NCBI GenBank assembly: GCA_019186825.1
Contig: JABARP010000019.1
Location: 62,153 to 126,152, forward strand
Direction of reading: 5' to 3'
DNA from: Pyrinomonadaceae bacterium
GTDB taxonomy: Bacteria > Acidobacteriota > Blastocatellia > Pyrinomonadales > Pyrinomonadaceae
DNA: 64,000 bases
In this document: positions 34,844-44,530 of the stretch, piece by piece
How positions within the stretch are numbered: the first letter of the stretch is position 1
Layout: every line of letters begins with the position of its first letter
The notes under the pieces: model-generated
What the model was told of the DNA's origin: nothing
What the model saw: the letters and a program-made list of their open reading frames with translations, nothing else
Databases searched by the model: none
Position numbers and translations under genes: made by a program

Positions 34844-35929
34844 ATGGCAAACGAATTTTTCTCTCACCTGCGCACATTTTCTGAAGCTGACTGGCTCGCG
34901 GCCGTCGAAGAGCTTCAGCCGGCAATTCACAAGGTCGATCAGGACGCTGTGCGGATCTGGTTCCGTTTCTATCCGCTCGAACTTCGCCTCTATATCGAAC
35001 AGGCCGAAGACCGAAAAGAACTTGAGCGCGAGCTGAACCTTCAGGGCAAGTATATGCTCGAGAATTCTATAGACACGTCGCACCACTTCCTTTACGGACA
35101 TCGATATTGGAAGAGCGTGAAGGCTGCCGTAAATGAAGAGGCTGCAAGCTTTAAGGGCGACGCAAAGCCGACGCTTGTCGAGCTTATCAAGGCTGTTGCG
35201 GCTAACTCTGCGAAGAATGCAGGCGTGGATACAACGCTCGTCACCGCAATTTCGACCGTCGGCCTTGCAACATTCAACCAGGTCGGGGCGGACGAATTCC
35301 AAAAGACTCCGGGCGAGGTCGCGAAACCGTCGGGTGCAATGTCAGGCTCGGCAAACTCAGTCGCGGCCGCCCGCGAAAAGGACGATTCGCAGGGCGTATT
35401 CGGATTCTTGAAGACGGTTGACAAGAAATACACGGTCGCATTCACCTCTGAAGACTATTCGGGCAAGTTTAAGGTTTACGACGATCAGGAGATCACGCAG
35501 GCTGCCGGGCAGGACCGAAGCCGCGATTGGAAATCGCTCGACAAACGATGCTGGCAAGGCCCGATCCCGATCGAGTGCACGGCCGCCGCTTGCGGAACTT
35601 GCTGGGTTGGCGTCCTCGGCGGCAAGGAAAAGCTCGACCCTGTGCACAGACGCGAACGCTACAACGTAAAGCTCCAGGGCTATAACCAGCCCGAAGAGGA
35701 GCGGCCGTATCTACGCCTGGCGTGCCAGGCGCGTGCTCACGGCAACGTTACGCTCGTGATCCCGCCCTGGAACGGCGTATTCGGTAGGCAGATCTATAAG
35801 AACGTCGAAGAACTCGAACTCGCACCCGCGACAACCTCAGCAAAGCACCTTCGCGAAACGATCGCGGCGGGCACAAAGGCCGTCGCAGAGGACGGGTCTG
35901 CGGTCGAGAATGGGAAGGCGAGCGAATAA
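34844..35929 (+). CDS. Protein with C-terminal [2Fe-2S] ferredoxin domain
   Basis: 361 residues. The C-terminal third has a plant-type ferredoxin cluster motif, C-x4-C-x2-C near residues 245-253 (ECTAAACGTCWVG) and the fourth Cys near 294 (LACQARAHG). The first 160 residues form an alpha-helical domain I do not recognise (FSEADWLAAVEELQPAIHKVDQDAVRIWFRFYPLELRLYI). A Gly/Ser/Ala linker lies between. It is probably a cytoplasmic electron carrier whose N-terminal domain docks a partner. No redox enzyme is adjacent, so the partner is unknown. Confidence 0.75.
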   Translation: MANEFFSHLRTFSEADWLAAVEELQPAIHKVDQDAVRIWFRFYPLELRLYIEQAEDRKELERELNLQGKYMLENSIDTSHHFLYGHRYWKSVKAAVNEEAASFKGDAKPTLVELIKAVAANSAKNAGVDTTLVTAISTVGLATFNQVGADEFQKTPGEVAKPSGAMSGSANSVAAAREKDDSQGVFGFLKTVDKKYTVAFTSEDYSGKFKVYDDQEITQAAGQDRSRDWKSLDKRCWQGPIPIECTAAACGTCWVGVLGGKEKLDPVHRRERYNVKLQGYNQPEEERPYLRLACQARAHGNVTLVIPPWNGVFGRQIYKNVEELELAPATTSAKHLRETIAAGTKAVAEDGSAVENGKASE

Positions 35930-35952
35930 CTTGTCCACTATTTCGTCGTAGT

Positions 35953-35980
35953 TTGGAATTCTCTGGCGTCCCGTTATAAT
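35953..35980 (+). promoter_or_regulatory. Promoter for the EamA transporter, probably leaderless
   Basis: TTGGAA (35953-35958), 16-base spacer and TATAAT (35975-35980). The GTG start at 35986 is where transcription itself would be expected to begin, so the mRNA would lack a leader and a ribosome-binding site. Confidence 0.6.
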
Positions 35981-35985
35981 TTCGT

Positions 35986-36921
35986 GTGCGATCAAGCGAG
36001 CCAAGGTTTCCGCCGTATCTCTATGTCGTCTTCGGCGTCCTGCTTTGGAGCACCGGCGGGCTTTTCATCAAGATCACGACGATCGGCCCTTTTCAGCTCA
36101 CTTTTTTTCGATCGTTTCTCGCCGGGCTGACCGTCCTTTTGTTTACGTACAAACGCGGGCTGAAGATCACCTTTGTCGAAGGCCTGGCTTCTGTCGCCTA
36201 CGCATTGCTGCTCTTTCTGTTCGTCTGGGCGACCAAGAACACAACGAGCGCCAACGCGATCTTCCTCCAGTACACGGCACCGATCTACATCCTCATCTTA
36301 TCGCCGTTCATCATCGGCGAGAAATTTCATCTTCGCGACCTTCTGACGGTCATTTTGTGCATTGGCGGGATGTCGCTTTTCTTCGTCGGAAAGCTTGAGG
36401 TGAGCGATTATCGCGGCAACCTTGCGGCACTTGCGAGCGGGGTTTTCTACGGGCTTTACATAATGCTGTTGAAGCATCCGAAGGCGTCCGGTGCAGTTGA
36501 ATCGGCGCCTTCGCTTCCCGCCTCAGCGGCCGCCGAAGAAGCTGAATTCCCTAGAAAGCCGACCGGAAATCCGGTTGTTACGGTAATTTACGGGAATTTT
36601 CTGCTCGCCGCCGTAATGCTCCCATACGGGATCTCAGCGATCCCGGTGATGACGGTAGGCGACGCTTTGGCCGCCGCATTCCTCGGGATCATCCAGATCG
36701 GCATCGCTTATATGCTGTTTATCAAGGGCGTTTACGGCGGCACTCGTCCGCTCGACGCGAGCATTATCGGCTTTATCGAACCGCTCTTAAATCCCGTATG
36801 GGTCTTCCTGTTCATTGGCGAAAGGCCGTCGAATTGGGCGATCCTGGGCGGCATCGTGATAATCGCGACCGTCCTCGTTCATACCCTGATCAACGCCCCA
36901 AAGCTCAAGGCCGCGGCCTGA
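35986..36921 (+). CDS. EamA/DMT-family transporter
   Basis: 311 residues starting at GTG, ten membrane segments in two EamA repeats. The first repeat begins PYLYVVFGVLLWSTGGLFIK; the second ends with IEPLLNPVWVFLFIGERPSNWAILGG. A 40-residue polar loop between the repeats (AVESAPSLPASAAAEEAEFPRKP) is longer than usual. Members move metabolites or amino acids across the inner membrane; the substrate is not predictable. It is followed by pckG without an obvious terminator. Confidence 0.85.
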   Translation: MRSSEPRFPPYLYVVFGVLLWSTGGLFIKITTIGPFQLTFFRSFLAGLTVLLFTYKRGLKITFVEGLASVAYALLLFLFVWATKNTTSANAIFLQYTAPIYILILSPFIIGEKFHLRDLLTVILCIGGMSLFFVGKLEVSDYRGNLAALASGVFYGLYIMLLKHPKASGAVESAPSLPASAAAEEAEFPRKPTGNPVVTVIYGNFLLAAVMLPYGISAIPVMTVGDALAAAFLGIIQIGIAYMLFIKGVYGGTRPLDASIIGFIEPLLNPVWVFLFIGERPSNWAILGGIVIIATVLVHTLINAPKLKAAA

Positions 36922-37078
36922 TCTTGCTATCCTAAGGCGGTTTCCACTTCAAGAATGTTACCCGGAATGCTTATTCTGTGATAAGCTGTGCGAATAACAT
37001 TCGAAATTCTGACTTATTATTGCTTTACTCACGCAGGCTCCCCGAAAAGGCGATAATTGGTCAATTGGAGAAAAATAT

Positions 37079-38974
37079 ATGACTGATCTTAATATTCCCG
37101 CCTCGATAAAAAACGAAGAGCTAATAAAATTCGTCCAAGAGGCCGTTGAGCTTTGTAAACCGGCACATGTGCATTGGTGTGACGGGTCGCAAAGCGAGTA
37201 TGACAAGATGTGCGCGGAAATGGTCGAGAGCGGCACCTTGATCAAGCTTAACGAGACGAAACGTCCGAATTCGTTCCTTGCTCGTTCGCACCCGTCGGAT
37301 GTTGCCCGAGTCGAAGACCGTACATTCATCTGCTCGCGCGCGAAAGGCGATGCAGGCCCGACCAACAACTGGATGGCTCCAGCCGAAATGAAAGCCATCT
37401 TGAAGAAGAAATTTGACGGATCGATGAAGGGACGAACGATGTACGTGGTCCCTTTTTGCATGGGTCCCATCGGCTCGCCTATTTCGCAATTCGGGGTGCA
37501 GCTGACCGATTCGCCTTATGCGACGGTCAATATGAAGCTGATGACCCGTATGGGTACGAAGGCTCTCGAAGCTCTCGGCAACGGTGAATTCACCAAGGCT
37601 CTCCACTCGGTCGGCATGCCGCTCGCCGATGGCCAGGCAGACGTTGCGTGGCCGTGCTCGCCGGATCCGAAGGACAAGTACATTGTTCACTTCCCTGAAG
37701 AGAATTCCATTATGTCCTACGGCTCGGGCTACGGCGGCAATGCCCTTTTAGGCAAGAAGTGCCTCGCGCTTCGCATCGCGTCGAACCTCGGACGCGCTCA
37801 AGGCTGGCTTGCTGAACATATGCTGATCGTCGGCGTGAAGTCGCCCGACGGCCGCAAGGATTACGTCTGTGCGGCATTCCCTTCGGCTTGCGGCAAAACG
37901 AATTTCGCGATGCTCGTGCCGCCCAAGGCCTTCCAGGAAGAAGGCTGGGAGATCACGACAGTCGGCGACGATATTGCGTGGATCAAGCCGGACGAGAACG
38001 GCAAACTCCGTGCGATCAATCCGGAATACGGATTCTTCGGCGTTGCACCGGGAACGAACTATAAAACGAACCCGAACGCCATGGATTCGATGAAAGAGAA
38101 CGTGATCTTTACGAACGTTGCTCTTACGGATGACGGCGACGTTTGGTGGGAAGGTATGGACGGCGAACCGCCGGCACACGCGATCGACTGGCAGGGCAAT
38201 GATTGGACACCCGCCAGCGAAACGAAGGCCGCACATCCGAATTCACGCTTTACTGCACCGATCACCCAGTGCCCGGTCGTTGACGAGAATTTTGATGACC
38301 CGAAAGGCGTTCCCGTCGCGGCTTTCATTTTCGGCGGACGTCGAAATTCGGTTGTTCCGCTCGTTCAGCAGTCGTTCAACTGGGCGTTCGGCGTTTATAT
38401 GGCCGCCACGATGGGCTCGGAGATGACGGCTGCTGCGTTCGGCAACATTGGCGAGGTCCGACGCGATCCTTTTGCGATGCTGCCATTTGCGGGTTACCAC
38501 ATGGGCGACTACTTCGGCCATTGGCTGAATTTTGGACGCCAGATCCCCGATCCACCACGTATCTTCTCGGTCAACTGGTTCAACAAGGGCGAGGACGGCA
38601 AGTTCCTCTGGCCGGGATATGGAGAGAATATGCGTGTACTGAAATGGATCGTTGGACGTGCACGCGGCGATTCCACGGGAACCGAAACACCGCTTGGCTG
38701 GATGCCTCGCTATGAGGATATAGACTGGCGTGGGCTCGATTTCTCACGCGAGCAATGGGATCAGGTCATGAAGCTTGACCGCAACCTATGGCTCAAGGAG
38801 ATCGCGATGCACGATGAGCTTTTCTTCAAGCTCTACGACCGCCTGCCGAAGGAGATGACGTTCATCCGCGAGCTGCTCGTTTCGAATCTATGGCGTTCAC
38901 CGGAACTCGGACTTGCGGCCCCGCGGCCGGAATCCGCGGATACTGCCCCCGAGGTCGGAAAGGCGGCAAGCTAG
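37079..38974 (+). CDS. pckG: Phosphoenolpyruvate carboxykinase (GTP)
   Basis: 631 residues, close to the 600-630 usual for the GTP-dependent class. The GTPase P-loop [13 protein letters not shown] lies near 266-277, with the catalytic-Cys loop typical of the GTP type. Other marks are the PEP/Mn-binding WHCDGS-like [10 protein letters not shown] segment near 38, [15 protein letters not shown] and [18 protein letters not shown]. It converts oxaloacetate to PEP at the start of gluconeogenesis in the cytoplasm. The ATG is preceded by GGAGAAAAAT. A strong terminator follows. Confidence 0.95.
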   Translation: MTDLNIPASIKNEELIKFVQEAVELCKPAHVHWCDGSQSEYDKMCAEMVESGTLIKLNETKRPNSFLARSHPSDVARVEDRTFICSRAKGDAGPTNNWMAPAEMKAILKKKFDGSMKGRTMYVVPFCMGPIGSPISQFGVQLTDSPYATVNMKLMTRMGTKALEALGNGEFTKALHSVGMPLADGQADVAWPCSPDPKDKYIVHFPEENSIMSYGSGYGGNALLGKKCLALRIASNLGRAQGWLAEHMLIVGVKSPDGRKDYVCAAFPSACGKTNFAMLVPPKAFQEEGWEITTVGDDIAWIKPDENGKLRAINPEYGFFGVAPGTNYKTNPNAMDSMKENVIFTNVALTDDGDVWWEGMDGEPPAHAIDWQGNDWTPASETKAAHPNSRFTAPITQCPVVDENFDDPKGVPVAAFIFGGRRNSVVPLVQQSFNWAFGVYMAATMGSEMTAAAFGNIGEVRRDPFAMLPFAGYHMGDYFGHWLNFGRQIPDPPRIFSVNWFNKGEDGKFLWPGYGENMRVLKWIVGRARGDSTGTETPLGWMPRYEDIDWRGLDFSREQWDQVMKLDRNLWLKEIAMHDELFFKLYDRLPKEMTFIRELLVSNLWRSPELGLAAPRPESADTAPEVGKAAS

Positions 38975-38997
38975 TTCGATCCAATAACACATGAAGG

Positions 38998-39029
38998 AAG
39001 GCTGTCCCTTGGGCGGCCTTTCTTTTTTT
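38998..39029 (+). terminator. Rho-independent terminator after pckG
   Basis: AAGGCTGTCC and GGGCGGCCTT form a ten-pair stem (two G-T wobbles) with a CTT loop, followed by TCTTTTTTT. Confidence 0.85.
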
Positions 39030-39153
39030 CGCGGTCCACGCTTTCTAAGGCAAAGCGGGTCGTGTATTTTTGAACGTGGTGCCCGATGACAATCCCAGTT
39101 GGGCATCACTATTTTATTTTGGCCGGAATGGCAATTTCCGGGAGGAGAATTTT

Positions 39154-39923
39154 GTGAACAAAACCTATTTGTTGGTCATCGCGTTGCTGGTCTTTGCCGG
39201 TTTGGCGATCGGGCAGGACGTGAACGTTGGTATCAAGGGCGGCGTCAGCATCCCGAATTTGAGCGGAAGCGATGATCATCCGTTAACGAAGAACTATAAA
39301 TCGCGAACCGCCGTGACCTTTGGCGGGTTTGTTGAATTTGATCTTACGGATAAATTCTCTGTGCAGCCGGAGCTAAATTATTCGCAGCAAGGCGGTATAC
39401 GGAAAGGCGTTCAGCCTATTACGCAGCCGATACCGGGATTGCCGCCGCTGCCGCCCGGACAATTTTTCTACGGTGATTTCAAAAACACCGCAAAGCTCAA
39501 TTACCTGGAAGTGCCTGTCCTTCTAAAATACAAATTCGGGTCGAAGGAAAGCCGCGATTTTTCCTGAACGGCGGCGTGTACTACGGCTATCTGCTGAATG
39601 CGACGACAGTTACAAAAGGCACCAGCACGATCTACATTGACGAGAACAAGACACCGCTTCTCCTGCCGCCTTTGGGCACACCGGTGCCGCCCGTTTCGTT
39701 CGATGCGAAAACCGACATCATCAACGATGTCAATCGAAATGACTTCGGTTTGACCGGCGGCGGCGGATTGCTGCTGCCCTCCGGAAAGAACAATAACTTC
39801 ATTATTGACGTCCGAGTTTCGCGTGGACTCACGCACGTCCAAAAGAACACCGCCCTCAACGGCGAGAGCCGCACCGGCAACTTCGTTGTGTCGTTCGGTT
39901 ATGTCTTTGGCGTGAAGAAGTAG
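39154..39923 (+). pseudogene. Outer-membrane beta-barrel (PorT-like) protein, frameshifted
   Basis: GTG 39154 with GGAGGAG six bases upstream starts a signal peptide (VNKTYLLVIALLVFAGLAIGQ). The first frame runs through typical beta-barrel strands (VGIKGGVSIPNLSG, FSVQPELNYSQQGG, LNYLEVPVLLKYKFGS) and stops at 39567. The protein then continues in another frame from about 39563 (LNGGVYYGYLLNATTV...) to a normal barrel end (VSFGYVFGVKK) at 39923. One additional T in the run at 39558-39562 would restore a single protein of about 256 residues. This is either a real single-base loss or a sequencing error. The family (OMP_b-brl_2) is of unknown function. Confidence 0.8.
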
Positions 39924-39974
39924 GGCCTGACGCAATTGGTTTCGCAGGTCAGCCACGAGATCCGGTCCAGGTTT

Positions 39975-40008
39975 GCCGGTGCCCCCTATGGTGGGCATCG
40001 GCATTTTT
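39975..40008 (+). terminator. Rho-independent terminator
   Basis: GCCGGTGCCC (39975-39984) pairs with GGGCATCGGC (39993-40002) with one wobble, followed by ATTTTTATTGTTTT. It ends the outer-membrane protein transcript. Confidence 0.85.
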
Positions 40009-40102
40009 ATTGTTTTGATTTGCAGACTCGGACAACCTTTGTCATAGTTTTGGTTACAAATAGATCTGGTAGAAATACTTTAGCTTCAGGAGGCAGTTTT
40101 TA

Positions 40103-40513
40103 ATGGAGAAACTTATGGGACGTCATGCGTCCTATTACTACGCGTTCTTCCGCATAGTTTTCGGCTTTATGTTCCTTTTTCATGGAACGCAGAAATTCTT
40201 TAATTTTCCGGCATCAGCGAATTGGAGTGGAGCACCTTCGGGAATGCCGTTCGTCGGCGGGATACTAGAGATCGTCTGCGGCACGCTGATAATGCTTGGG
40301 TTTTTCACGAGCTTTGCCGCGTTCCTCGCAAGCGGAATGATGGCGGTCGCCTACTTTATGTACCACCAACCGGGAGGAGCTTTGCCTCGAACAAATGGAG
40401 GCGAATTGGCTGTCGCGTACTGTTTTGCGTTCCTTTATATTGCTTCGAGAGGTTCGGGAGCGTTGAGCCTGGACTCTGTGATCCGGCCGAACAAAGGAAC
40501 AACGCCGTACTAA
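40103..40513 (+). CDS. DoxX family membrane protein
   Basis: 136 residues with four membrane segments. The pattern FFRIVFGFMFLFHGTQKFFNFP, then GGILEIVCGTLIMLGFFTSFAAFLASGMMAVAYFMYHQP, is typical of DoxX/YphA-like proteins. Members sit in the inner membrane and are linked to redox or stress functions, without a settled reaction. AGGAGG lies about ten bases before the ATG. It converges on xseB with four bases of overlap at the stops. Confidence 0.85.
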   Translation: MEKLMGRHASYYYAFFRIVFGFMFLFHGTQKFFNFPASANWSGAPSGMPFVGGILEIVCGTLIMLGFFTSFAAFLASGMMAVAYFMYHQPGGALPRTNGGELAVAYCFAFLYIASRGSGALSLDSVIRPNKGTTPY

Positions 40514-40746
40514 TTTCGGAGCGAATCGGCGTCAAGATCCTTTGTATAAAGTTCTCCGTCGGCTGAGCGTGAAAGTATCTCGATACGGCGCTCAGCCGCA
40601 TCAAGCCTTTCGCGGCACGTGCGCGAGAGAGCAATTCCCTTCTCAAACAGGGCGAGGCTTTCATCAAGCTTGAGTTCGCCGTCTTCGAGTTTTGCGACGA
40701 TCTTCTCAAGAGCCGACAAGGAATCTTCGAACGAAAGTTCTTTCAT
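40510..40746 (-). CDS. xseB: Exodeoxyribonuclease VII small subunit
   Basis: 78 residues, the usual length. The family pattern is clear: LSFEDSLSALEKIVAKLEDGELKLDESLALFEKGIALSRTCRERLDAAERRIEIL. It assembles in several copies on XseA to form the cytoplasmic nuclease that degrades single-stranded DNA. It is separated from xseA by an unrelated gene of unknown function on the same strand, six bases upstream of it, so the three are probably co-transcribed. Confidence 0.9.
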   Translation of the reverse strand: MKELSFEDSLSALEKIVAKLEDGELKLDESLALFEKGIALSRTCRERLDAAERRIEILSRSADGELYTKDLDADSLRN

Positions 40747-40752
40747 AGCATT

Positions 40753-41421
40753 CTATTGTAAGATCTCGGCCGCACGGCGAAGCAGGTCGTTTATGCCGCC
40801 GACACCGAGACTATTAACTTTGTCTCCGACCTCGCTGGCTGTCGCGATCGCAACAAGCTCTTCGCCGATCCGTCGGGCGATCTCGGTCGCCAGAGCGTCG
40901 TCTTCAAATCCCGTAACTTTCCATCGGTCTCCGACGCGCGTCATCCTTAGTTTTAGTGGACGATCCGGAACATTGCTCTCGACGATCGCCTCGTCGCCGT
41001 TCTGCACGACACGAAGATAACGGTCCGCACCAACAACGATCAGCGGAAACGGGACATTCGCGAATTCCTCGACGCGGTCGCGTATCAACTTCGGCAAGGC
41101 CGCTCGGGCACGATCCCTTACGACCGGCATCACAGGGATCGCGATCTTCCTCAAGCGATCGATGACGGACGGCGGCAAGCCCTTTCCATAAAGCTCGACC
41201 GCCTTCGTCGTTACCTGCGGCGTGAAATTGTCCGTTATCGCGTCGATATCGACGAGTGAATCAAGCTCCGCCTGGTCGTCACGTTTTGCAGCATCGACTA
41301 TCAAGGCAAGTGAATACTGCGGCGTCTCCTTCAGACTTTGCCAATATAGCAATGCCGCAACGCCTGCGATCACTGCGATCGACGCAATTGCGATACCAAC
41401 GATCTTAAAAACTTTCGCCAT
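40753..41421 (-). CDS. Membrane-anchored protein, DUF2939-like
   Basis: 222 residues. One N-terminal membrane segment (about 8-28) is followed by a periplasmic or cytoplasmic domain of about 190 residues. The text 'YSLALIVDAAKRDDQAELDSLVDIDAITDNFTPQV' resembles DUF2939 domains, with a helical middle and a final beta region (VVQNGDEAIVESNVPDRPLKLRMTRVGDRWKVTGFE). No catalytic motif is visible. It lies between xseA and xseB on the same strand, but its relation to exonuclease VII is unknown. Confidence 0.65.
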   Translation of the reverse strand: MAKVFKIVGIAIASIAVIAGVAALLYWQSLKETPQYSLALIVDAAKRDDQAELDSLVDIDAITDNFTPQVTTKAVELYGKGLPPSVIDRLRKIAIPVMPVVRDRARAALPKLIRDRVEEFANVPFPLIVVGADRYLRVVQNGDEAIVESNVPDRPLKLRMTRVGDRWKVTGFEDDALATEIARRIGEELVAIATASEVGDKVNSLGVGGINDLLRRAAEILQ

Positions 41422-41474
41422 TCTTCAGACGGTCCTTTGACGCATGAAAGCCTGAATAAGATCGCCGTCGAAAG

Positions 41475-42818
41475 CTATTCGCTGCCAACATCCTTTGCCA
41501 AAACTTCCGCATCAAGTGTGCCCTTTTTAAGGCGGATTTTCAATTTATCGCCCTCTTCGACACTATCGGCAGACGTTACGAGCTTGCCCTCACCATCGAG
41601 CGTTACAGAATACCCGCGGGAAAGGGCCGCAAGCGGCGAAAGAGCATCCAGCTTCGCGGTCATAACGCCGAATCTGGTCTGATTTTTCACAAACGTGGCG
41701 TTTGCACCTGCCGCGAGACGATGCGAAAGCATTTCGGAACGCGCTTTCAGGCGTTCGACTCGCGCCCGCACACCGTCGATCGTCAGCTTGCCCGCTGCTT
41801 CGAGGTATCTTCTCGTAACGGTCGAGCAAATCGCCGTCGAAGCATTCACGAGACGCTCAAAGGCTAGGGAATGCGCGGCATCGAGCGTTGCGAACTTATT
41901 CTCGATCGCGTTAAAGATACGTTCCTCAGCCGATTCGAAATACGCGATGAGATCTTCTTCAAGCGCGGCGACGATCGCGGCGGCATCCGAAGGTGTTGCT
42001 GCTCGTCGATCTGCGACGTGGTCGGCGATCGTCGTATCGATCTCGTGCCCGACGGCTGAGATCACCGGGATCTCGCTTGCACGTATCGCACGCGCCAAAG
42101 TTTCATCGTTGAATGCCCAAAGGTCTTCGGGAGAGCCGCCGCCGCGGCCCACGATCAGCACATCGAGTTTCGAGGCCTTGTCCAAACCGCGATTGTAATC
42201 ATTCAGAGCAACGAGGGCTCGTCGAATGCTGTCCGCAGCTCCTTCGCCCTGAACCAATGCGGGCGCAAGCACGACGCTTACCGAGCGGGCTCGACGAGTG
42301 ATTACCGTCAAGATATCGTGAAAAGCCGCCCCGCTCTTGGTTGTAACCACACCAATGCGTCGTGGAAAGAATGGCAGCGGACGCTTCAGTTCCGGTGAAA
42401 AAAGGCCTTCGCGATCGAGCCGTTCATAGATCTGCTGAAACGCAGCGGCAAGTGCTCCTTCGCCCGAAGGTTCAAGCGAATCGACACTAAGGCTGATCTC
42501 TCCGCGTTCACGCCAAAAGTTTATTCGGCCGCGAACCCGAATGCTGATCCCGTTCTTCGGACGAAATCTAATACGAAAATTCGTCCCCTTCCAACAGGCG
42601 CATCTGATCTGCGAAGTTCCATCGTTCAGGCTGAAATACCAATGCCCGCTCGCCGCAACATTGAACCCGACGACCTCGCCCTCGACCCAAACTGACGAAA
42701 AGTCTCTTTCGAGCCGAGCCCCGATCTCGAGATTGAGTTCGGACACGGTCATCGGACGGCGCACGTCCTCGCCGCCTTCTTCCTGGAGTATTGCGTCGAA
42801 AAGTGTGCTTCCGCTCAC
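41475..42818 (-). CDS. xseA: Exodeoxyribonuclease VII large subunit
   Basis: 447 residues. The N-terminal OB-fold (about 23-120) begins MTVSELNLEIGARLERDFSSVWVEGEV, and the catalytic core has the conserved PFFPRRIGVVTTKSGAAFHDIL and RGGGSPEDLWAFNDETLARAI blocks with GHEIDTTIADHVADRRAATPS. With XseB it cuts single-stranded DNA into oligonucleotides. Start is GTG 42818, overlapping the stop of the VWA gene by GTGA; an internal ATG at residue 23 is where many XseA proteins begin, so the first 22 residues are uncertain. Confidence 0.93.
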   Translation of the reverse strand: MSGSTLFDAILQEEGGEDVRRPMTVSELNLEIGARLERDFSSVWVEGEVVGFNVAASGHWYFSLNDGTSQIRCACWKGTNFRIRFRPKNGISIRVRGRINFWRERGEISLSVDSLEPSGEGALAAAFQQIYERLDREGLFSPELKRPLPFFPRRIGVVTTKSGAAFHDILTVITRRARSVSVVLAPALVQGEGAADSIRRALVALNDYNRGLDKASKLDVLIVGRGGGSPEDLWAFNDETLARAIRASEIPVISAVGHEIDTTIADHVADRRAATPSDAAAIVAALEEDLIAYFESAEERIFNAIENKFATLDAAHSLAFERLVNASTAICSTVTRRYLEAAGKLTIDGVRARVERLKARSEMLSHRLAAGANATFVKNQTRFGVMTAKLDALSPLAALSRGYSVTLDGEGKLVTSADSVEEGDKLKIRLKKGTLDAEVLAKDVGSE

Positions 42819-44530
42819 GGTGTTTTTCCTTGCTCGGTCGGCGGTTGTGCGGCCTTTACCGACGAGATCGTTACGAATAGATCCGGCCGCTTAACTCTGA
42901 TCCGAAGATTTGGCGAGACGCCGTTCTCGGCACTTCCCGAGCGGAACGTGATGCTGTATGCTCCGCGAAGCTGCTGCACAATGTCTTCGTAAGCAGAGTT
43001 GATCTGTGCAAGGCGCGATATCGGAAAAAACCTGCCGCCCGATATCGCGGCGAGCTTTTCACCCTCGCCCTCGCTGCGTTTTGTCAGCGACATATAACGC
43101 TTTCGCATCGGATCGATATCTTTCTTGCCGAGCATCTCTTCCTGGATCAATCCTGTCGGAACATACAGCGGATAGATCATTGCACCGCTTTCCTGGATCG
43201 AACCAAGAAGCGAATCGAACGCGAGAAACGATCGGTTGTCCTCGCCGTCCGAAAGTATGACGATCGCCGTCCGCTCGCCTTTTAACGGCCGGAGCACGTC
43301 CGCAATGGTATAAGCCAAGGCATCGTAGAACGCAGTCCCACCGCCGGCCTCAAAAGAATCGAGAGTCTCTGACAGGTGCTCTTTGTCGGTCGTAAACCCG
43401 CTCAAAACCTTTACGTCCTCGTTGAAGACAATGATCGCGATCCGGTCTTTTTTCTCGACGGTTTCGATAAACGCTCGAGCAGCCTTTCGTATGAACGTGA
43501 TGTAATTTTCGACGCTTCCCGAAACATCCAGCAGTAAGACAAGATTGAATGGTGCATCCGAACGTTCCAGCTTCGTGACGGGACGCTCTTCGCCGGACTC
43601 GGTAACGACAAAGTCTGCAGCGGTAAGATCCGACACAGCTCGATTCCGAACATCAACGACGCGGACAAGCGCCGTCTTAAATTCGGCAACTGGGCCTGTG
43701 CCGGGTGCCGTGGCGTTTCCAAGCGATGGCAAACGCTTCATCGGCGGCAAGCTTCGCACATATTCGCCGTAGTATTGCGGTGCAGAACGCCGGATCGCCT
43801 CCATCAACAATGAATCGCCGCTGCGAACGATCGCCTTTGCAGCCTCGGTCAACGGCCTTTCGCGAAGGTCGCTTCCAACCTCGTTCGGCGGGACGTTAAT
43901 GAGAACGATGCCGCGTGCGGTCAAAAATTTCAAACGGATGTCGGTCGGAACATCCTCGCTCTCGTCAGCTTTGTCTTTACGTTTCTTTTCGACCTTTTCG
44001 CCGTACTGGCCGCTGATCACAAATCGGCCCGCGCTCTTTTCTTTGATCTTCTCTAACTCGAAGTCGGCAACGTACCGCGGCCGCGACTGCGTCCACTGAA
44101 GCTCATATTTGACCGCATCGGCAGGAATATCCGTCGTTATGGTGCCCGTCGTCGTCCGGGCATCGACCTCCGCAAAGTTCCCGACGATCGCGATCTCGCC
44201 CTCACGCGTTTCGACGCGGACGCGGCACCTTTGCGCCACCGTAACGACAAGGTCGATCCTTTTACGACGGTCGGTTGGAGCGACCTCGACCTTCGTGCCC
44301 GAGATCTTCAGGTCGGCCGCTGTCACGCCCGTCGGCGATGATGCTGCAAGTGAGGCAGTAGCTTCTTTTTCGGCCCGAACCAGGACGCGGCCGTAGAGGT
44401 TTGTGATGTCAAATTCCGCCCCTTCTTTCGCGTGCAGCTCGACCGTGAGACTTTGTGCATTGGTAGAAAAGGCCGCCGCAAGGCACAGGGCAAAAAAGAG
44501 GATGATTCGTGTAGCGAAGGGCCTGATCAC
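42815..44530 (-). CDS. Secreted VWFA-related protein (acidobacterial type)
   Basis: 571 residues starting at GTG, with a signal peptide (LFFALCLAAAFSTNAQ). An N-terminal beta region (about 27-130) resembles an adhesin-like domain ('FDITNLYGRVLVRAEKEATASL'), and a charged KKRKDKADESED stretch follows near 185. The VWA domain has MIDAS LLLDVSGS near 328 and LSDGED near 427. It ends with the family tail YSITFRSG...NLRIRVKRPDLFVTI, as in the protein at 728. It starts immediately at the stop of the Ser/Thr kinase gene and overlaps xseA. Confidence 0.85.
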   Translation of the reverse strand: MIRPFATRIILFFALCLAAAFSTNAQSLTVELHAKEGAEFDITNLYGRVLVRAEKEATASLAASSPTGVTAADLKISGTKVEVAPTDRRKRIDLVVTVAQRCRVRVETREGEIAIVGNFAEVDARTTTGTITTDIPADAVKYELQWTQSRPRYVADFELEKIKEKSAGRFVISGQYGEKVEKKRKDKADESEDVPTDIRLKFLTARGIVLINVPPNEVGSDLRERPLTEAAKAIVRSGDSLLMEAIRRSAPQYYGEYVRSLPPMKRLPSLGNATAPGTGPVAEFKTALVRVVDVRNRAVSDLTAADFVVTESGEERPVTKLERSDAPFNLVLLLDVSGSVENYITFIRKAARAFIETVEKKDRIAIIVFNEDVKVLSGFTTDKEHLSETLDSFEAGGGTAFYDALAYTIADVLRPLKGERTAIVILSDGEDNRSFLAFDSLLGSIQESGAMIYPLYVPTGLIQEEMLGKKDIDPMRKRYMSLTKRSEGEGEKLAAISGGRFFPISRLAQINSAYEDIVQQLRGAYSITFRSGSAENGVSPNLRIRVKRPDLFVTISSVKAAQPPTEQGKTP

